Positions 7,585 to 16,044 of a stretch of DNA of 39,099 nucleotides are shown in pieces (positions within the stretch are counted from its first letter, which is position 1; each line of letters opens with the position of its first letter). The DNA comes from a virus. A program made the position numbers and the translations under genes. Where the stretch lies: IMG/VR virus record IMGVR_UViG_3300023082_000023, positions 1-39,099 of that record, one strand, 5' to 3'. The notes beneath the pieces are model-generated. The model was not told the origin of the DNA. It did not search any database and saw only the letters and a program-made list of their open reading frames with translations.

Positions 7585-7818
7585 ATGTCAGACGTAAGAC
7601 TTTCACCCGACCTGAAGCCCCATCCGTCGCTCGAAGGCTGGGTCATGGGGTGGGCTGTGATTGAACAGCCAAATCCTTGGAGCTTGGTTTCTGTCTATAG
7701 CACTCAGAAAGAAGCTCTCGACGAAGCAGCTTCGCTTGGCGGTGCTTATGAAGCCTTGTACGGATCGCACCACGTCGGGACCAACGATTTTATCGCGGCA
7801 ACCCCAGAGGATTGCTGA
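7585..7818 (+). CDS. Plus-strand hypothetical cargo protein (moron) in the tail region
   Basis: A 77-residue protein, MSDVRLSPDLKPHPSLEGW..., with GAGGA seven bases before the ATG. It is on the opposite strand to the late operon and is bracketed by terminators at 7390-7411 and 7833-7866, the usual signature of an independently transcribed moron. The small globular sequence has several Trp and a segment like VYSTQKEALDEAASLG; no membrane span. A promoter could not be fixed. Possible role in the lysogen (exclusion or host fitness) is inference only. Confidence 0.7.
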   Translation: MSDVRLSPDLKPHPSLEGWVMGWAVIEQPNPWSLVSVYSTQKEALDEAASLGGAYEALYGSHHVGTNDFIAATPEDC

Positions 7819-7832
7819 CTGATAATTGCCCC

Positions 7833-7866
7833 AAAAAAAAGCCCGCACTTGGCGGGCAATCTTTTT
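7833..7866. terminator. Bidirectional intrinsic terminator
   Basis: Stem GCCCGC/GCGGGC (7841-7846 and 7852-7857) with A8 on one side and T5 on the other, so it can stop transcripts from both the plus-strand gene at 7585 and the minus-strand glycosyltransferase. Confidence 0.88.
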
Positions 7867-7903
7867 GCGTCAAACCTGACTTATCAGGTCACCGTTTACA
7901 TGA

Positions 7904-8764
7904 TTACTTTCGAGAAAAGTCAGCAAGGAACCGGCTGACAAGCTCATGTATAGCAGGCACATATTTCGCGCCGGAGATGTTCTCAACTTCATTCCTGTCG
8001 TGCCTTTCGAACAGACCCTCGTGGTAGCGAATGAACTTGTCTCGGGCGTTGATTGATCTATTCGCATTACCACGAAGCTTTTTAACAGCCCACTCTTCTT
8101 TGGTTCGGGTGAAGTAGTGGTTAATAACCGCAATCTCCAAACGAATCTCTGGTGCGATACCTTGCTCGCCCTCCTTGAATGCAAGGGGACGGCCGTCTGA
8201 GTACACCGACAGACCGCTGGTGACCGGCGCATGAATGTGCATTTCAGTGATGCTAAATGGCCGCACGAATGACTTAACGTGACGGTTCACGTCGAAATCT
8301 ATCTCTGAGCTTCTCTGGAACCGCTCTAAAACCAGTCCTTTGGTTCGGCTTTCCTGACCAGAAGATCCAAATATCCGCCAGTTAACGCAAACACTGGTTA
8401 TTTCGTCACTGAAAGGCGCCATAAATTCGTGAATATTTTCATGCTCATTGAGGATGAGAAATTCATCGGCATCACAGAACAATATCCAATCTGCATCAGT
8501 CCTTGACACAGCATCTTGATATGCGCTGATTTGCGGCGACCTTCTGTCCAGGGAAGGCCAGCTTGTGAATGTTATGAACCCTGTCTGATCGAGCGACTTC
8601 AGCAAAGCCGCCGTTCTATCAGAGCTATCATTCTCGTAAATAAATATCTGGTCAAAGCCAAGCGCAGTGTAGTGTGCAACCCACTCATGGATATACGGGG
8701 ACTCGTTTTTCATAATTGCACAACAGGCAATCTTTTGTTTTTTTCCTGCTGGCGCGTCTGTCAT
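7904..8764 (-). CDS. Glycosyltransferase, GT2-like/family 92 type
   Basis: A 286-residue protein. The pattern MKNESPYIHEWVAHYTALGF, then FIYENDSSDRT, a DADEF metal/nucleotide-sugar motif at 98-102, NWRIFGSSG, and NHYFTRTKEEW near the C-terminus match the Glyco_tranf_2_4 / GT92-like fold, which transfers sugars from nucleotide donors. No membrane segment. AGGATAGG precedes the ATG at 8764. The gene looks AT-richer than its neighbours, lies between the tail-tip and fibre genes, and is followed by a terminator, all consistent with acquired cargo. It may alter host surface polysaccharide (seroconversion, exclusion) or decorate the virion; neither can be decided here. Confidence 0.85.
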   Translation of the reverse strand: MTDAPAGKKQKIACCAIMKNESPYIHEWVAHYTALGFDQIFIYENDSSDRTAALLKSLDQTGFITFTSWPSLDRRSPQISAYQDAVSRTDADWILFCDADEFLILNEHENIHEFMAPFSDEITSVCVNWRIFGSSGQESRTKGLVLERFQRSSEIDFDVNRHVKSFVRPFSITEMHIHAPVTSGLSVYSDGRPLAFKEGEQGIAPEIRLEIAVINHYFTRTKEEWAVKKLRGNANRSINARDKFIRYHEGLFERHDRNEVENISGAKYVPAIHELVSRFLADFSRK

Positions 8765-8843
8765 TACCTATCCTGAACAATTCCATGCTGTCCAGAATAG
8801 AATACCCGGATAGCTCGTAGCTCACAAACGGTGTTGGCGATTG

Positions 8844-11570
8844 TCATGACAGGACTGGCGCCAAATTATCGTCGTCTGCATAGACCCGGACGTCATACAC
8901 GTCGGCCTCGACAGCGCAGGACTTAGTGCCGCGTGGCTTAACACTGGTGATCAGTGCGGGATGACACCATCTTGATTCGTGACCGAACTGAATGATTGGA
9001 GGCTCTTTTTCACCGCTCAAGTCCGGCACGAAGTCCAGTGCTGGAATGGTGAATTGGTAGTCACTCACGAACGTGGCGATATATGGACCGGATGCAGTTC
9101 CGTCCCTCCGACGGATCACGACCTTATAGGTTCCGGGCTGGGTCCAATCAAGCGGCTCAGTTGACCCGATCAGATGAGCTCCGTCCGGCTGAACAGCGTA
9201 GGTTTCGATTTCTGCACTTTGGCCATAACCCGGAATGCTTACACCTAGAGCAACGTAATCGCCGTACGCGCTGTTCAGTGCATCAAGCTCGGTGTCAAAG
9301 CTGAACGTGCGTTGCCGGTAGATCAACTTGCGGCGCTCGCGCATTCCCCAGCGCCAGGCTCGATCACGGTCCGTAACTCCTTCAAGCTTCATCTTCGAAA
9401 CTCTCGTTCCGGCATCAGTCGGTAGACGACACTCAACTACCTCGTTCTGCCGCGTGCCGTGATCGTAATACTCGACATCCACGCCATCGTACTGATCAGG
9501 AAGCTTAGGGCCGCTGAAATTGATCTCCAGGTCGTCCAGCATGATCTGTGGGTTGTAGACGTGATCGAACACTTCCCCGCGCGGCACATCACGAACCGGT
9601 ACCAGCACCCCCCGGTCAATGGTCAGCTCGCTTAATCCTGCATTCAGGCACTCAATCATGCAGCCCTTGACGGTATCGGCGTCGGTGATGATCTTGTCGT
9701 AGACCTCACCGCGCGGTGTCCAATAGGCGGACTCCAGGCGCTCAAGCTCAACAATATCAACATCGTTAATATCCGAATAACCAACGTCGCGGGCCATGTG
9801 TCCAATCCACGCGGAAATTTCCCGAGTTGGTTGCGCTGCCTGCCATACCCCGCCTCGCAGTACCGGCAGGATGCGGGTGCACTCCACTGAGATCTTGTTT
9901 TCCGTTTGCGAGGAAATGCGATCACCGCCACGGATGTCTGCGGTGAGCATGGTCACGCCCGCATAGCTGGTCTTCGTCGAGCTTTGCATCAGCCCTTTCA
10001 GCGTCAGCCACATGACAGTATCGAAGTACTCGGTGTCCATGTTGCCGCCCTGATTGACGATCAGTTTTTTATGGCGGCACTCGGGACGCATCGGATATGG
10101 AAGATTGATTCGGTGGGTGTAACCGACCGCATCCAGGGTAGAGGCGCTCTGCGTGAACTGCGCAGCAACCCACCCGCCACCCCCATTCATGTCGCGGTAC
10201 TCGAACTGGGTGTAACCGCTCAGAGGATTGCGCTCCCCCTTCCCTCCCAAAAAGATCAGGCCGGACGGATACAGAAGGTCAAACTCGATGGCAGTGACCA
10301 GCTCCCCTTCGGGACATGCCGGAAATGGCCCTCGATAACCGCCTTCAAGGTTTGAGCTGTCGAGCTTGATCTGGGCTTGGTTGGAGGTCATAGATGGCCA
10401 GCCCGGCCAAGTCTCGTCGGTAGATCCGGTGGACCTGATTCGTTCGACCTGAATAACTGTGGTCGAAGTTGCCAAGATGCGAAATCTGAGCCCCTGAAAG
10501 CTGATAGCCATGACCTGGTCGCCTAAAGCCAGGCCGTTCACCGCTGGGCTCCCGCTTGTGCCGTAATAGCTTAACTGCAGGCCTGCGGTGTTGTTGCAGA
10601 TGTGAACAACGTATACGCCGGCGTTCACGCCCTGGATCTCGATCAGGTCGCCACCCACAAAACCGAGAGCTTCAACGTTTCCCCGGATCACGTCACGCCC
10701 ATCTATACCGGTTCCATCCTCGATGTTGTAGGTGTATGGCGCGGCGATCTGGACCAGTAGGCCAACTGTCCAGTCGCTTGGGAACGATCCGGCACCGGCC
10801 GGCACAGATACCACGTCGCCGTTGAAAGAGAGCGCTGTAGCGGAGGCCTGATTTGTCAGCGCGCTGGATGCCGTCAGCTCAAGACCTGCGGACCCGTTCG
10901 AGCTGGCCCCCACTTCCGGAGCCGTGTACCAGTGAAGATGCGCTGGATTGCCGGACATATCGGCACCGGGCTCATAGATGCTGAAGCGTGCATCGTCTCC
11001 CAGTGAAAGCATTGGCGTAGCACCGACCTTCACACCAATCTCTGGAATCAAGTACCGACCACGGCCAACTACCAGATTCATCTCGATACGCTGCTCATAC
11101 GGGCTGGCGAAGTATCGGCGTGGTGGCGCGGCGTAGTCTGGGTATCGCGCCGGGTTGTAGCCGGCGCACTCAGGAATGATGTCGTTGAGCTTGACCGCGT
11201 TGCCTTTGGCGTTCGCCTCGTTGAGAGGATCGCCCTGGGCCTGACTGTTCGCATTGATCGATGGGATCTTTGGCGTCAAAGCCGTCAGCACTGCCTTCGC
11301 GCCAAATACGAGCGCGAAGGTGATACTAAAAGGGTCTGTGCCTTTCGGCTCCCGGTAAATCTCGATGTGATCCGTGGGGGAAAATTCTGTCTTGCACCAC
11401 TGGCCGGGCACAATCCGCGTGCCGTTCAGATACAGAGACATTGGCAGCATGTCGAGACGGGCTTCAGCGCTTATGCCATTGGCTGTAAGCCAGGACAAAA
11501 GGGTCTGCCGTTCAACCGTCTGGTACGTCTCTTTGTCCGGATGCAAACGGCTGGCATAAACTTCTATCAT
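8844..11570 (-). CDS. Tail tip protein, TipJ/lambda J-like host specificity factor
   Basis: A 908-residue protein starting MIEVYASRLHPDKETYQ. Around residues 120-190 it has a conserved PDYAAPPRRYFASPYEQRI segment typical of TipJ-family tail tip proteins, and the C-terminal half looks like baseplate hub and fibronectin-like domains. The start at 11570 overlaps the upstream stop (ATGA); the 15 residues upstream in frame are not supported. Position after the NlpC/P60 gene matches the order tip-assembly protease, then J. It forms the central tail hub and contacts the receptor. It is shorter than lambda J (1132 residues), fitting separate fibre proteins encoded nearby. Confidence 0.85.
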   Translation of the reverse strand: MIEVYASRLHPDKETYQTVERQTLLSWLTANGISAEARLDMLPMSLYLNGTRIVPGQWCKTEFSPTDHIEIYREPKGTDPFSITFALVFGAKAVLTALTPKIPSINANSQAQGDPLNEANAKGNAVKLNDIIPECAGYNPARYPDYAAPPRRYFASPYEQRIEMNLVVGRGRYLIPEIGVKVGATPMLSLGDDARFSIYEPGADMSGNPAHLHWYTAPEVGASSNGSAGLELTASSALTNQASATALSFNGDVVSVPAGAGSFPSDWTVGLLVQIAAPYTYNIEDGTGIDGRDVIRGNVEALGFVGGDLIEIQGVNAGVYVVHICNNTAGLQLSYYGTSGSPAVNGLALGDQVMAISFQGLRFRILATSTTVIQVERIRSTGSTDETWPGWPSMTSNQAQIKLDSSNLEGGYRGPFPACPEGELVTAIEFDLLYPSGLIFLGGKGERNPLSGYTQFEYRDMNGGGGWVAAQFTQSASTLDAVGYTHRINLPYPMRPECRHKKLIVNQGGNMDTEYFDTVMWLTLKGLMQSSTKTSYAGVTMLTADIRGGDRISSQTENKISVECTRILPVLRGGVWQAAQPTREISAWIGHMARDVGYSDINDVDIVELERLESAYWTPRGEVYDKIITDADTVKGCMIECLNAGLSELTIDRGVLVPVRDVPRGEVFDHVYNPQIMLDDLEINFSGPKLPDQYDGVDVEYYDHGTRQNEVVECRLPTDAGTRVSKMKLEGVTDRDRAWRWGMRERRKLIYRQRTFSFDTELDALNSAYGDYVALGVSIPGYGQSAEIETYAVQPDGAHLIGSTEPLDWTQPGTYKVVIRRRDGTASGPYIATFVSDYQFTIPALDFVPDLSGEKEPPIIQFGHESRWCHPALITSVKPRGTKSCAVEADVYDVRVYADDDNLAPVLS

Positions 11571-11965
11571 GGCGAATCTCGGTGAAAGGTGACGCGCACA
11601 TGGTCGCGCTGCCACTGACTGAGTGGCAGGAATCGAGCGCCGCGCTGGGGGTTGATTTCAAGAACTCGCAACTGATCGCCAATCTGGATGACCAGCGCTA
11701 CGTGGACACAGATCGAGCCAATCATCACGGCGGCAATCGCGCCGTGCTCGGCGGCACACTCTTCCATGAGTTTTGATTCTGCGCCGTAGGCCCGAGTGAA
11801 CTGGCGGGGCTTGGTGTTGCGTAGGTGCCCATACGATGGGAGCAAGCGTTTACCGAGATGCTCAGCCCTGACTATCCGGGTCAAACCCCAGCAATCGAAC
11901 AGAATAGGGCCTCGCCCGCCATCGACGTACACTGCGTTGTCGAGATACCAGTTAATCCACTCCAT
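11567..11965 (-). CDS. NlpC/P60-type (C40) tail tip peptidase
   Basis: A 132-residue protein. FDCWGLTRIV holds the catalytic-type Cys and HVALVIQ the His expected of NlpC/P60 (lambda K-like) proteins, which process tail tip parts or cut peptidoglycan during DNA entry. WINWYLDNAVYVDGGRGP at the start is typical of the siphovirus version. Overlaps at both ends (TGATGG with the DUF1833 gene, ATGA with TipJ) indicate coupled translation. Confidence 0.85.
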   Translation of the reverse strand: MEWINWYLDNAVYVDGGRGPILFDCWGLTRIVRAEHLGKRLLPSYGHLRNTKPRQFTRAYGAESKLMEECAAEHGAIAAVMIGSICVHVALVIQIGDQLRVLEINPQRGARFLPLSQWQRDHVRVTFHRDSP

Positions 11966-12453
11966 CAGATCATGTAACGCAAGGCAGGGAAGTCGTTAGC
12001 GGTATACAGCCGACGAGGCCAGGCCACAGAGATCATGTTGAAGTAACCACACTGCATCTGCGCCACAGCGCCTTTGATGCTTCCAGAAAGAAGTGTCATG
12101 CGGTATGGCTTCGCCGCCGGCGCCGCCTTGTTACTTTCAAGGAAGGTCCGATACACCACGTTCACCGTCTCATCCGCTTCAATCGCGTCATCCGATTTCC
12201 GCGATACCTCACCGGTGGTGTTATCCAGGGAAAACGCCAAGGACTGATTGCCCTTGTTGTTCTTGCTGGCCAACTCGATGCCTACGTTGGCCGCGATGAA
12301 GGTAAGTGTCCTGCCGTCCTCGATGATGCACATTTGATCATCGAAGCCATTACAGATGAGGACCGGATCAGCCCAAGCCGGACTTGTGATTTCCAGCGTC
12401 CGGATGATCACGTCCGACCCCGCACTGGCGTTGATTTCGGCAAGTGTCGCCAT
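11965..12453 (-). CDS. DUF1833-type tail tip protein
   Basis: A 162-residue protein starting MATLAEINASAGSDVIIRTL, with GAGG upstream of the ATG at 12453. The composition and place, just before NlpC/P60 and TipJ, match the DUF1833 family of siphovirus tail tip assembly proteins (functional counterparts of lambda L). Contains IEDGRTLTFIAANVGIEL. The start follows a terminator hairpin by about 53 bases. Confidence 0.75.
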   Translation of the reverse strand: MATLAEINASAGSDVIIRTLEITSPAWADPVLICNGFDDQMCIIEDGRTLTFIAANVGIELASKNNKGNQSLAFSLDNTTGEVSRKSDDAIEADETVNVVYRTFLESNKAAPAAKPYRMTLLSGSIKGAVAQMQCGYFNMISVAWPRRLYTANDFPALRYMI

Positions 12454-12506
12454 TCGCACACCTCACGCAAACGCCCAGACGATTAAGCCGAGGCGTTTTG
12501 CAGGCG

Positions 12507-12530
12507 AAAAAAAACCGCTCAAGGCGGGTT
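12507..12530 (-). terminator. Intrinsic terminator upstream of DUF1833 gene
   Basis: AACCGC/GCGG(G)TT stem with one bulged base, a five-base loop and eight U's on the minus strand. Confidence 0.65.
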
Positions 12531-12549
12531 GGTTATTACTGATTGAGCG

Positions 12550-13320
12550 CTATACGGCTCTGGCGCGGATAGCCAAGTAATCGGCCAAGGCGACCTGCAA
12601 TGCGGTATCCGTCGCGGTGTTGATGTCGAATAGAGCCACGAAATCCAGCATCCCCAGAAACGGATAGATGACTTGATCAGACACCTTGAAGGTCTGCGTT
12701 CCGGCCGCTGCGGTTCCGGCAGATGCGCCCGACGTAGAGCCCAAACCAATCCCAACCAGATAGTTGATTTTGGAGGTAGCGTCATGACGAGCCATCGCCG
12801 CCACAAACACGCCCTCGTTGGTGACGTTCTGGTACAGAGTGTTATTGGCCTCGAACATGGCGATGGCCGGGATGGTTCCGTTCTTCCGGCTGAAGATCGC
12901 AGCCGTCTTTGTCATATCGGCCTGGTTGATGTCGCCACACACATTGCCCAGCGCCGTATAGCTGTCGGGCTTGTAAACCGCGACCATTGTGTAGCTTTTG
13001 GCGATATCCCAGGCGTAACCGTTCAGCTGGTAAGCGCAAGCAGCGCCAAGGCGGGCAGCTTTTCCGCCGCTCAGCAAATTATCGACCAGTGTCGCCGGCT
13101 GCCCACCCGCAAGAACCAAAGGCAGCCCGCCAGTTTTCCAGTTGGCAAACGACTGAATGCCGCCATCCAAATCGAGGGTCAGTGGATCCGCGCCATCCAT
13201 GCGCCAGGCGCCGATGCAGTGTGCATGTTCAGCAATAAGCGTCTTGAAATCTCGAAGTACTGGGAGCGCAGAATTTGCAAAGCTGACGCCTTCAAGCTTG
13301 ATTGATTGGCCGTAGATCAT
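12550..13320 (-). CDS. Probable LamG-like tail fibre or receptor-binding protein
   Basis: A 256-residue protein, beta-rich, starting MIYGQSIKLEGVSFANS, with GAGG six bases before the ATG. Segments IGAWRMDG, YTMVAVYKPDSY and FVALFDINTATDTALQVALADYLA resemble concanavalin/LamG-like domains used by phages to bind surface glycans; the last is a common domain-end helix. It lies immediately downstream of the large SGNH fibre gene and is followed by a terminator. Function inferred. Confidence 0.6.
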   Translation of the reverse strand: MIYGQSIKLEGVSFANSALPVLRDFKTLIAEHAHCIGAWRMDGADPLTLDLDGGIQSFANWKTGGLPLVLAGGQPATLVDNLLSGGKAARLGAACAYQLNGYAWDIAKSYTMVAVYKPDSYTALGNVCGDINQADMTKTAAIFSRKNGTIPAIAMFEANNTLYQNVTNEGVFVAAMARHDATSKINYLVGIGLGSTSGASAGTAAAGTQTFKVSDQVIYPFLGMLDFVALFDINTATDTALQVALADYLAIRARAV

Positions 13321-13327
13321 AGAAACC

Positions 13328-15598
13328 TCAAAGGAAGGAGTTAGCCAGCGCTTCGCCGAGCATGCGGTACTCGTACGGGCCTGGGTGGTTGGCGAAGTTG
13401 GCGCGAGTCAGCGAATAGTCACTGATACCCAGGTAGCCCCGATTTTTACCGGCATAGAACAGCTCTGATGGGAGAAACGCTACGCCCAGCCGATCGGCGC
13501 ACTCCATCAGGCGGCGATGGATCAAATGCCAGGTTTCTTCGGTAAACGATGCGCTGAAGGTGTTGGTCAGGTGAGGACCCACGATAATTGCGTCAGCCCC
13601 GGCGGCGAGAACCGCGGTGGCAATCTGTTCGATGTTGCTGACGTAGTTGGTATCAGTGCGATCATTCATACCGAACGCAATGATCACCAGATCAGGCGTT
13701 CGATACCCGACTGGGTTAACCATTGCGGCCAGTCTGGCAGGGGTTGTGCCGCCTTGCGCCGTGTTGCCCGCTGTGGTGGTCGCAATGCCTTGGTTCAGAT
13801 ACACCACTTCGCGACTGACTGGCACCCGGTCCGCGACGAATGTGTAGCCGTAACCTTTGGTGATCTTGTCGATAACGCTCCAGTTGGGGGCAGTCTTGTT
13901 TCTGACCTGACCCTTTACGGTTACCTGTCCGACCGTAGCTAAGTAGGCAGTCCGGAAGTCAGCCTCGAAGGCGGACATCAGGTAGTCACCCTGGAACGAC
14001 AGTGTGTCGACGTCCGGACGGTTAGCCACATACGCTGTGTCGTCACCGCGCGCGCCACCGAGGGCCGTGTTGCTGTCGCCGTATCCGGTGACTATGACGC
14101 CATCACCACGACCGAGCTTCGTCAGGAAACGCCGCAAACGGTAGCGGTTCTGCTCAATCAGCGCCGCCTGTTCGCCGTTGCTGGAGCGGTGCCGGGTGCC
14201 GCGCCAGTCACTAACGTCGATCACGTTTTTGATAACCGATCCGACGACGTACAAGCTGTACAGAGGAATGTCACCGGCCAGCGGCTTGCCCCGGTACAAA
14301 TCTTCATGCGCGGTGATGCGGCGCTCCGTGCCTTGACGGATGACCACGCTACGGGTGTTCAGGTTGTAAACAACGAGATCGTAACGCTCCTTGTGGCCAA
14401 CGAAATTGACTGTGACGGTCAAGGCGGCGCCTGTTGCGATCTTCGCCAACTTCCCGTTCTCGGTGTAGACGTAGTCGACGCCCAGGGTGAGAGGGAGCCC
14501 GGTGGCCTGGTTGATCACGGAGACGATATCGATACTTGAGTATCCCAACCATTGAGCCGAATCAATCAGCAAGAAGTTGAGTACAGGCATCGACACTGGT
14601 GCAATGTAGGTGAGGGGATAGTCCGTTACCGACTCCGTGACATTGGTTGCCGCTGCCGCCGTTACGTTGGTTAGTGGGTTTGACTGCCCCCCATAAATCA
14701 ACGCGCTCAAAGACAAAAGAACAGTCAACCCGGAAATCAGTGGTGCGCGCGTCACGAATGTGGACACGGCGCTTACGCTTTCCGGAACTGTATTGGCAAT
14801 GACCAGACCTTCAGGAGTAACACCGAGTGCCATGCGCCCAGCCTTGTCAGATACACCCCAGACGTACTGGGTTGTATCCTCAAAAGTAGAAGCTTTGACG
14901 GTGGTGTCCTGCAGCTCTGCGACATCCTCAGAAATGCCACCAGCGTACACGGTGCCATCATCGAGTATCCCAAATGCCACCTGGCCATCTGCGTCAGCAA
15001 TGGAAAACGGGAAGTGAGCGTCATTCAATCGTTGTGCTCGCACTGCTTCGGCTTCCAGAATAGAGGTTCGAGCGCCAACTGCCGCAAGCGCCGTTCCGCT
15101 TGCCGGCTGCTCAACAAAGCGCACCCAGGCGGACGTGCCGGTATCCCACGAGTACCAGCCATCCAGGAGTTTATTTGGGTCTGCATCGACCACGCCAACC
15201 ACCGCATCGCGAGTTTGTGGGTCTGCCAGCATTTCGCCATAAGTCGCGTAGCGTTTGTTATTGAGGTCGTCGCCAAGATCAGCGGCTGTTTGAAGCATGT
15301 CTGCTTTGGCGGCGGCTTCTGCTGTGTCAACTGCCGCCACTGAAAGATTGATATCGGCGATGCCGGCATCCTTCGCACCGTTTACAGCGGCCTGAGCGCT
15401 GGTAACTGTACTGCCGATCTGTGCGAGGGCGGTGGTTGTCATCTTATCGAAGCGGGCCCAGGTGTGATGGGCAACTCCTCGACGGTCCGTGAACGAATCC
15501 AAACCACTGTTGAGGCCTTCGTCAAAGCTCTGCGCGTTGTCGTATAAATCTTTTACTGCAGCGCTTGGGACTGGGTTGCCAGTGTTGAAAGTTGTCAT
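13328..15598 (-). CDS. Large SGNH/GDSL-type tail fibre protein
   Basis: A 756-residue protein. The N-terminal 150 residues begin with TFNTGNPVPSAAVKDLYDNA, a motif that opens many Pseudomonas phage tail fibres, followed by an Ala-rich helical stretch (55-110). A GYGDSN block at 505-510 is an SGNH block I with nucleophile Ser; AFGMND at 641-646 is block III; a His-containing NHPG near the C-terminus may be block V. Such enzymes remove acyl groups from surface polysaccharide during adsorption. Start at 15598 overlaps the previous stop (ATGA). It is the second SGNH-type fibre of this phage and is not an obvious duplicate of 4690-7056. Confidence 0.8.
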   Translation of the reverse strand: MTTFNTGNPVPSAAVKDLYDNAQSFDEGLNSGLDSFTDRRGVAHHTWARFDKMTTTALAQIGSTVTSAQAAVNGAKDAGIADINLSVAAVDTAEAAAKADMLQTAADLGDDLNNKRYATYGEMLADPQTRDAVVGVVDADPNKLLDGWYSWDTGTSAWVRFVEQPASGTALAAVGARTSILEAEAVRAQRLNDAHFPFSIADADGQVAFGILDDGTVYAGGISEDVAELQDTTVKASTFEDTTQYVWGVSDKAGRMALGVTPEGLVIANTVPESVSAVSTFVTRAPLISGLTVLLSLSALIYGGQSNPLTNVTAAAATNVTESVTDYPLTYIAPVSMPVLNFLLIDSAQWLGYSSIDIVSVINQATGLPLTLGVDYVYTENGKLAKIATGAALTVTVNFVGHKERYDLVVYNLNTRSVVIRQGTERRITAHEDLYRGKPLAGDIPLYSLYVVGSVIKNVIDVSDWRGTRHRSSNGEQAALIEQNRYRLRRFLTKLGRGDGVIVTGYGDSNTALGGARGDDTAYVANRPDVDTLSFQGDYLMSAFEADFRTAYLATVGQVTVKGQVRNKTAPNWSVIDKITKGYGYTFVADRVPVSREVVYLNQGIATTTAGNTAQGGTTPARLAAMVNPVGYRTPDLVIIAFGMNDRTDTNYVSNIEQIATAVLAAGADAIIVGPHLTNTFSASFTEETWHLIHRRLMECADRLGVAFLPSELFYAGKNRGYLGISDYSLTRANFANHPGPYEYRMLGEALANSFL

Positions 15599-16044
15599 GG
15601 CGTAGGCCACTCCCGATTTATTGCTAAGTCAAATATGGCGGCGCCCGCGACGTAATCTGGCAATAGCTCGACCCATCCCGGAGCGATCAAAGGACGTTTC
15701 CGCAGTTCACATGCTGCCGTGAATTTCCAACTCGAAACTCCGACAAGTAAAGGTCCTGTTGGAGGCTCGGTTAACCGAACTTCAACAGTGTCCATCCCGC
15801 CGGGTACAAGCAATCGAATCGAGAACCATCCAGCTCCAACTACTTGTGATGACCAGTATTCAAAAAGCACAGCCTGAGCACTGGTGCACAGCCATGAAAG
15901 CTGGACCATGGTTGGTGCGTTCTTGAACTCGACTCTTTGTCGAGATCGGCCAGATGCCATCGGGGTCCTGCTGATGTTATTGGTCTGTTGAAAACCATAG
16001 TTTTCTCGGAGCGCCTCCGGTAGCTCCTTTGGGTACTCGATCAT
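15595..16044 (-). CDS. Minor tail protein
   Basis: A 149-residue protein starting MIEYPKELPEALRENYGFQQ, coupled by ATGA overlaps to the tape measure upstream and the fibre downstream. GRSRQRVEFKNAPTMVQLSW is a pattern I associate with small siphovirus distal-tail proteins, which place a disc between tube and tip. The family name is not certain. Confidence 0.7.
   Translation of the reverse strand: MIEYPKELPEALRENYGFQQTNNISRTPMASGRSRQRVEFKNAPTMVQLSWLCTSAQAVLFEYWSSQVVGAGWFSIRLLVPGGMDTVEVRLTEPPTGPLLVGVSSWKFTAACELRKRPLIAPGWVELLPDYVAGAAIFDLAINREWPTP

Noticed and set aside
4690-15598. Diversity-generating retroelement acting on tail fibre genes
   Set aside because: No reverse transcriptase and no template/variable repeat pair were seen in the window.
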